Assembly (NCBI RefSeq): GCF_051465645.1
Contig: NZ_CP195790.1
Coordinates: 4,154,001-4,218,000 of the forward strand
Length of the DNA: 64,000 nt
Direction of reading: 5' to 3'
Source of the DNA: Planctomicrobium sp051465645
GTDB lineage: Bacteria > Planctomycetota > Planctomycetia > Planctomycetales > Planctomycetaceae
Shown here: one piece after another, positions 61,128 to 64,000 of the stretch
Layout of the letters: every line of letters starts with the position of its first letter
Numbering within the stretch: the stretch's first letter is position 1
Program-made: the position numbers and the translations under genes
The notes under the pieces: generated by a model
The model's input: the letters and a program-made list of their open reading frames with translations, nothing else
Database searches by the model: none
Told to the model about the DNA's origin: nothing

Positions 61128-62516
61128 ATGCTAAGGCCTTTTCGAATTCAGTTTATGGCCGCGAAGACGTTCGCTCTTGCTGCGATGATGGTCGGTGGTC
61201 TGGTGACATCTGCTTCCGCTGCAGATGCTCCTGTTCTGAAGCTTGCGACATTCAATGTTGATGCAACACCGCCAGTCGGCAGTCCAGTTGCCTACGCCGC
61301 AGCCAGAAGCATCGAAGATCCGTTGTACGCCAAAGGCATTTTGCTGCTGGGAGCCGGACAGCCGATTGTGATGTGTGCCGTTGACTGGATTGGAATCGGG
61401 AATCAGGGGAATCTGATTTTCCGTGAACGCCTGGCTGAAGCGGCCGGGACGACTCGCGAACGAGTTGCCGTTCACGCATTGCATCAGCATGACGGCCCAC
61501 GCTGTGATTTTCGGGCTGAAGAACTGATGGCGATGCAGGGGCTTGCCGGGGAACGATACGATTCTGCATTCTGTCGAAACGTCATTGAAAACGTGGCGAA
61601 GGCGATTCGGGCAGCGATTCCTAATGCTCAGCCTGTAACGCATGTCGGTATCGGAAAAGCGATTGTCGAGAAGGTTGCTTCCAATCGTCGTATTCTTGGC
61701 CCTGATGGAAAAGTCGCCATCGTTCGTTATAGCGCAGCTGCCAAGAATCCAGCTGCTCGTGATGCTCCAGAGGGACTCGTCGACCCGGAGCTGAAATTGG
61801 TCAGTTTCTGGAATGGTGAAACCCCACTCGCTTCTTTGACCTACTACGCGACCCATCCTCAAAGCTACTACGGCAAAGGGGACGTCACGTCTGAGTTCGT
61901 TGGTCTGGCTCGTGCGCGTCGTGAAAAAGCTCTTCCAGAAGTTGCTCATGTTCACTTCTGTGGAGCTGCAGGAAACGTCACTGCTGGAAAGTACAACGAC
62001 GGCTCTCCAGAGATGCGTGTCACTCTGACCGACCGCATGGAAGCTGGAATGAAGAAGGCCTGGGAAACGACTGTCAAGCAGCCAATCACTCCAAAGCAAG
62101 TTGCCTGGAACCTGTCAGTTGCCAAGGTCCCTGTTGGTCGAGGGTTAGACTACGACTCTTTGCGAACGAAGTTTGTCGCCAAGTCCGGCGAAGCACAGCT
62201 TTATGCTCCAAAAATTGCTTGGGCTGAACGCGACGAAGGGGACGGCGTTCCACTTGATGTCACCTGCCTGAAACTTGGCAACATCGCAATCGTGAATATG
62301 CCAGGGGAATTGTTTATCGAGTACCAGCTGGCTGCTCAGAAGATGGCGCCAGATGCGACTGTCTGCATGGCCGCTTATGGCGATTATGGACCTTGCTACA
62401 TCGGAACCGAGATTTCTTACACCCAAGGGGGCTACGAAGTCAGTCCAACGGCATCACTCGTGAAGCCAGAGACTGAGAAAGTCCTTCTTAAGGCGATGGA
62501 AGAAGTCCTGAAGTAA
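61128..62516 (+). CDS. Exported ceramidase-like protein (second copy)
   Basis: The 462-residue protein has a signal peptide (about 1-32, cleavage after SAA-type residues) and the ceramidase-like domain: ATFNVDATPPVGSP, HALHQHDGP (His pair in place of THTHSGP), YYATHPQSYYG, and CGAAGNVTAGKY. The zinc site looks conserved but the motifs differ from the first copy, so the two are distant relatives, not a recent duplication. The substrate is unknown. I place the start at the ATG at 61128, ten bases after AAGGAG; an upstream TTG/ATG frame from 61077 adds nothing recognisable. A hairpin lies after the gene, and a PVC-type dehydrogenase gene follows 183 bp later. Confidence 0.85.
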   Translation: MLRPFRIQFMAAKTFALAAMMVGGLVTSASAADAPVLKLATFNVDATPPVGSPVAYAAARSIEDPLYAKGILLLGAGQPIVMCAVDWIGIGNQGNLIFRERLAEAAGTTRERVAVHALHQHDGPRCDFRAEELMAMQGLAGERYDSAFCRNVIENVAKAIRAAIPNAQPVTHVGIGKAIVEKVASNRRILGPDGKVAIVRYSAAAKNPAARDAPEGLVDPELKLVSFWNGETPLASLTYYATHPQSYYGKGDVTSEFVGLARARREKALPEVAHVHFCGAAGNVTAGKYNDGSPEMRVTLTDRMEAGMKKAWETTVKQPITPKQVAWNLSVAKVPVGRGLDYDSLRTKFVAKSGEAQLYAPKIAWAERDEGDGVPLDVTCLKLGNIAIVNMPGELFIEYQLAAQKMAPDATVCMAAYGDYGPCYIGTEISYTQGGYEVSPTASLVKPETEKVLLKAMEEVLK

Positions 62517-62546
62517 ACGTTGCGAGAAGATTTGTGCTGTTAATCA

Positions 62547-62573
62547 CCACGGAGCAGGGCTCTTGCTCCGTGG
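62547..62573 (+). terminator. Hairpin after the second ceramidase-like gene
   Basis: CCACGGAGCA (62547-62556) pairs perfectly with TGCTCCGTGG (62564-62573), 7-nt loop; the tail is only weakly T-rich, so termination may be partial. Confidence 0.5.
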
Positions 62574-62699
62574 GTTCACATTGATCCCGATTTGCCACTG
62601 TGCGCTGATCAGACTGAGTGATGAATTGTCAGGAGCTTTCCCGTCCATCGCTTCGTTGAGCCACACACAACGGCTGTATCATTTCGGATAACCTGATTC

Positions 62700-64000
62700 A
62701 TGAAACCGACTCGAACTTTGTTGTCATTGGGATGTGGAGCTCTCTTCACGTCCATGCTCATCGCAGCAGATGCACCTGCTCCTGCGGTGGAGAAGGACCT
62801 CTCCGGCGAACTTCCGCGAATCAAACCGCTGGAAGTCGATGAAGCGATGAAGACCTTCGAAATTGCGAAGGGCTTCAAACTTGAGCGGATCGCTGCAGAG
62901 CCGCTGGTCAATTCTCCGGTTGCAATGTGCTTCGATGAGAACGGCAAGCTGTACGTCGTAGAAATGATCGACTACTCCGAACAGGGAAGCGATCACCTCG
63001 GGCAGATTCGCGTTCTGGAAGATACGAATCAGGACGGGATCTTCGATAAGAGTACAGTGCTCGCAGAAGGTCTCTCTTGGCCAACAGCATTGGTCTGCTT
63101 CGATGGCGGTGTGTTTGTTGGGGCTGCTCCTGATATCTGGTATCTGAAAGATACAAACGGCGACAATAAGGCCGATATCAAGAAGGTCGTCTTCACTGGG
63201 TTCGGCCGTACCAATGTTCAGGGGTTGTTGAACAGCTTCCGCTGGGGGCTCGACAGTCGTATTCATGGGGCGACCAGCAGCTCCGGCGGAAAGATTACTC
63301 AGCCAGACAACCCAAGCATCGCTGCAGTCGAACTTCGTGGACGTGATTTCTCGTTCGATCCACGCAAACTTGATCTGCGACCAGAGACTGGTGGCGGGCA
63401 ACACGGGATGTACTTTGACGACTGGGGCCGGAAGTTTGTCTGTTCCAACAGCCAGCACGCTCTATTCATTGCTTTCAATGATCGCTACATCGCTCGTAAC
63501 CCAAATATGACTGCTCCAGATCCGCGATTGAACATCGCGATCGACGGTGGTCAGGCTCCGGTTTTCCGTTCAAGCCCGATTGAACCATGGCGTATCGTTC
63601 GAACGAGAATGCGCGTCTCTGGTGAAGTGAAAGGAGCCATCGAAGGGGGCGGTCGGGCTGCTGGTTACTTCACTGGAGCAACAGGAATCACGATTTATCG
63701 TGGTGACGCTCTTGGCGACGAAATCAAAGGTCTCGCGTTTGTCGGCGACGTTGGAAGTAACATTGTCCACCGCAAGATTCTGGTTCCGGATGGCATCGCG
63801 TTTCAGGCAAAACGAATCGACGGTCACACCGAGTTCCTTCGCTCAACCGATATCTGGTTCCGACCTGTTCAGTTCGCAAACGGTCCTGATGGATGTTTGC
63901 AGATCCTGGACATGTATCGCGAAATGATTGAGCATCCTGCTTCGATTCCAGAAGTCATCAAAAAGCACCTGGACACGTCAAGCGGTCAGTTCCGCGGTCG
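62700..64000 (+). CDS. PVC-type membrane-bound dehydrogenase, cut by the window end
   Basis: An open reading frame runs from the ATG at 62700 to the end of the window without a stop (433 codons). It has a signal peptide (about 1-22, cleavage near IAA) and the N-terminal propeller of the PVC dehydrogenase family: FKLERIAAEPLVNSPVAMCFDENGKLYVVEM, DTNQDGIFDKSTV, DTNGDNKADIKKV, GGGQHGMYFDDWG and STDIWFRPVQFANGPDG. It is a paralogue of the protein at 12.8-15.9 kb, whose mature domain begins with the same pattern. A HEAT-like region and a c-type heme motif would be expected beyond 64000. The gene may be co-transcribed with the ceramidase-like gene upstream. Confidence 0.85.
   Translation, partial: MKPTRTLLSLGCGALFTSMLIAADAPAPAVEKDLSGELPRIKPLEVDEAMKTFEIAKGFKLERIAAEPLVNSPVAMCFDENGKLYVVEMIDYSEQGSDHLGQIRVLEDTNQDGIFDKSTVLAEGLSWPTALVCFDGGVFVGAAPDIWYLKDTNGDNKADIKKVVFTGFGRTNVQGLLNSFRWGLDSRIHGATSSSGGKITQPDNPSIAAVELRGRDFSFDPRKLDLRPETGGGQHGMYFDDWGRKFVCSNSQHALFIAFNDRYIARNPNMTAPDPRLNIAIDGGQAPVFRSSPIEPWRIVRTRMRVSGEVKGAIEGGGRAAGYFTGATGITIYRGDALGDEIKGLAFVGDVGSNIVHRKILVPDGIAFQAKRIDGHTEFLRSTDIWFRPVQFANGPDGCLQILDMYREMIEHPASIPEVIKKHLDTSSGQFRG

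Noticed and set aside
1..64000. CRISPR arrays, tRNA or rRNA genes.
   Set aside because: I saw no regularly spaced direct repeats, no tRNA T-arm with a matching acceptor stem, and no rRNA sequence.

Overview
The window reads as a chromosomal segment of a planctomycete, probably in or near the Planctomycetales. The evidence is the family mix: two DUF1559 proteins (prepilin-type N-terminus, H-X9-DG C-terminus), two PVC-type membrane-bound dehydrogenase proteins (one complete with a C-terminal c-type heme motif), an ECF-type sigma factor beside a FecR-LamG protein, very large pseudopilins, and two neutral-ceramidase-like secreted proteins. Base composition is moderately GC-rich and even by eye, except for a visibly GC-richer insertion sequence near 42 kb. 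I found no rRNA, tRNA or CRISPR array.

Layout. 0-9.2 kb: a two-TM protein and a DUF3050 (heme-oxygenase-like) protein on the minus strand, an AlaC-like aminotransferase, an RsmC/RlmG-like methyltransferase, a secreted EEP-family hydrolase, a secreted FG-GAP protein, and a MarR regulator next to a FAD-dependent halogenase-like enzyme. 9.5-18 kb: a stand-alone aceE, a 1030-residue PVC-type dehydrogenase/cytochrome protein and an unknown exported protein, with strong terminators between them. 18-39.5 kb: a long minus-strand block. It holds a GT-C membrane glycosyltransferase, a DUF1559 protein, six type II secretion / type IV pilus pseudopilin-like genes (K, J, I, H and two G-like), the inner-membrane platform GspF/PilC, two GspE/PilB-type ATPases and PilT. 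No secretin, GspL/M/C or prepilin peptidase lies in the window.

39.5-43 kb: a gene-poor stretch that carries a riboswitch-like folded RNA candidate (an H-type pseudoknot inside a closing helix that competes with an intrinsic terminator), a hicB-hicA toxin-antitoxin pair, and an IS4-family element of 1680 bp whose transposase has a one-base frameshift. 43-51.9 kb: TspO, a DUF1559 protein followed by a small lipoprotein, an orphan membrane histidine kinase, a HIT protein, a three-gene ExbB/MotA-ExbD-ExbD-like proton-channel operon, and an orphan soluble histidine kinase. 52-64 kb: a second GT-C glycosyltransferase, an ExeA-type ATPase with a long acidic tail, proC, two ceramidase-like proteins flanking a FecR-LamG / sigma-factor pair, and a PVC-type dehydrogenase cut by the window end.

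How the genes relate. The minus-strand block should build and power a pseudopilus-type envelope machine, and the ExeA-like ATPase may act with such a system. The proton-channel triad probably couples ion flow to a periplasmic task. The sigma/FecR-LamG pair is the usual planctomycete surface-regulation unit. The most unusual items are the pseudoknot/terminator RNA at 40.1-40.26 kb, the oversize pseudopilins, the proton-channel triad and the halogenase-like enzyme.
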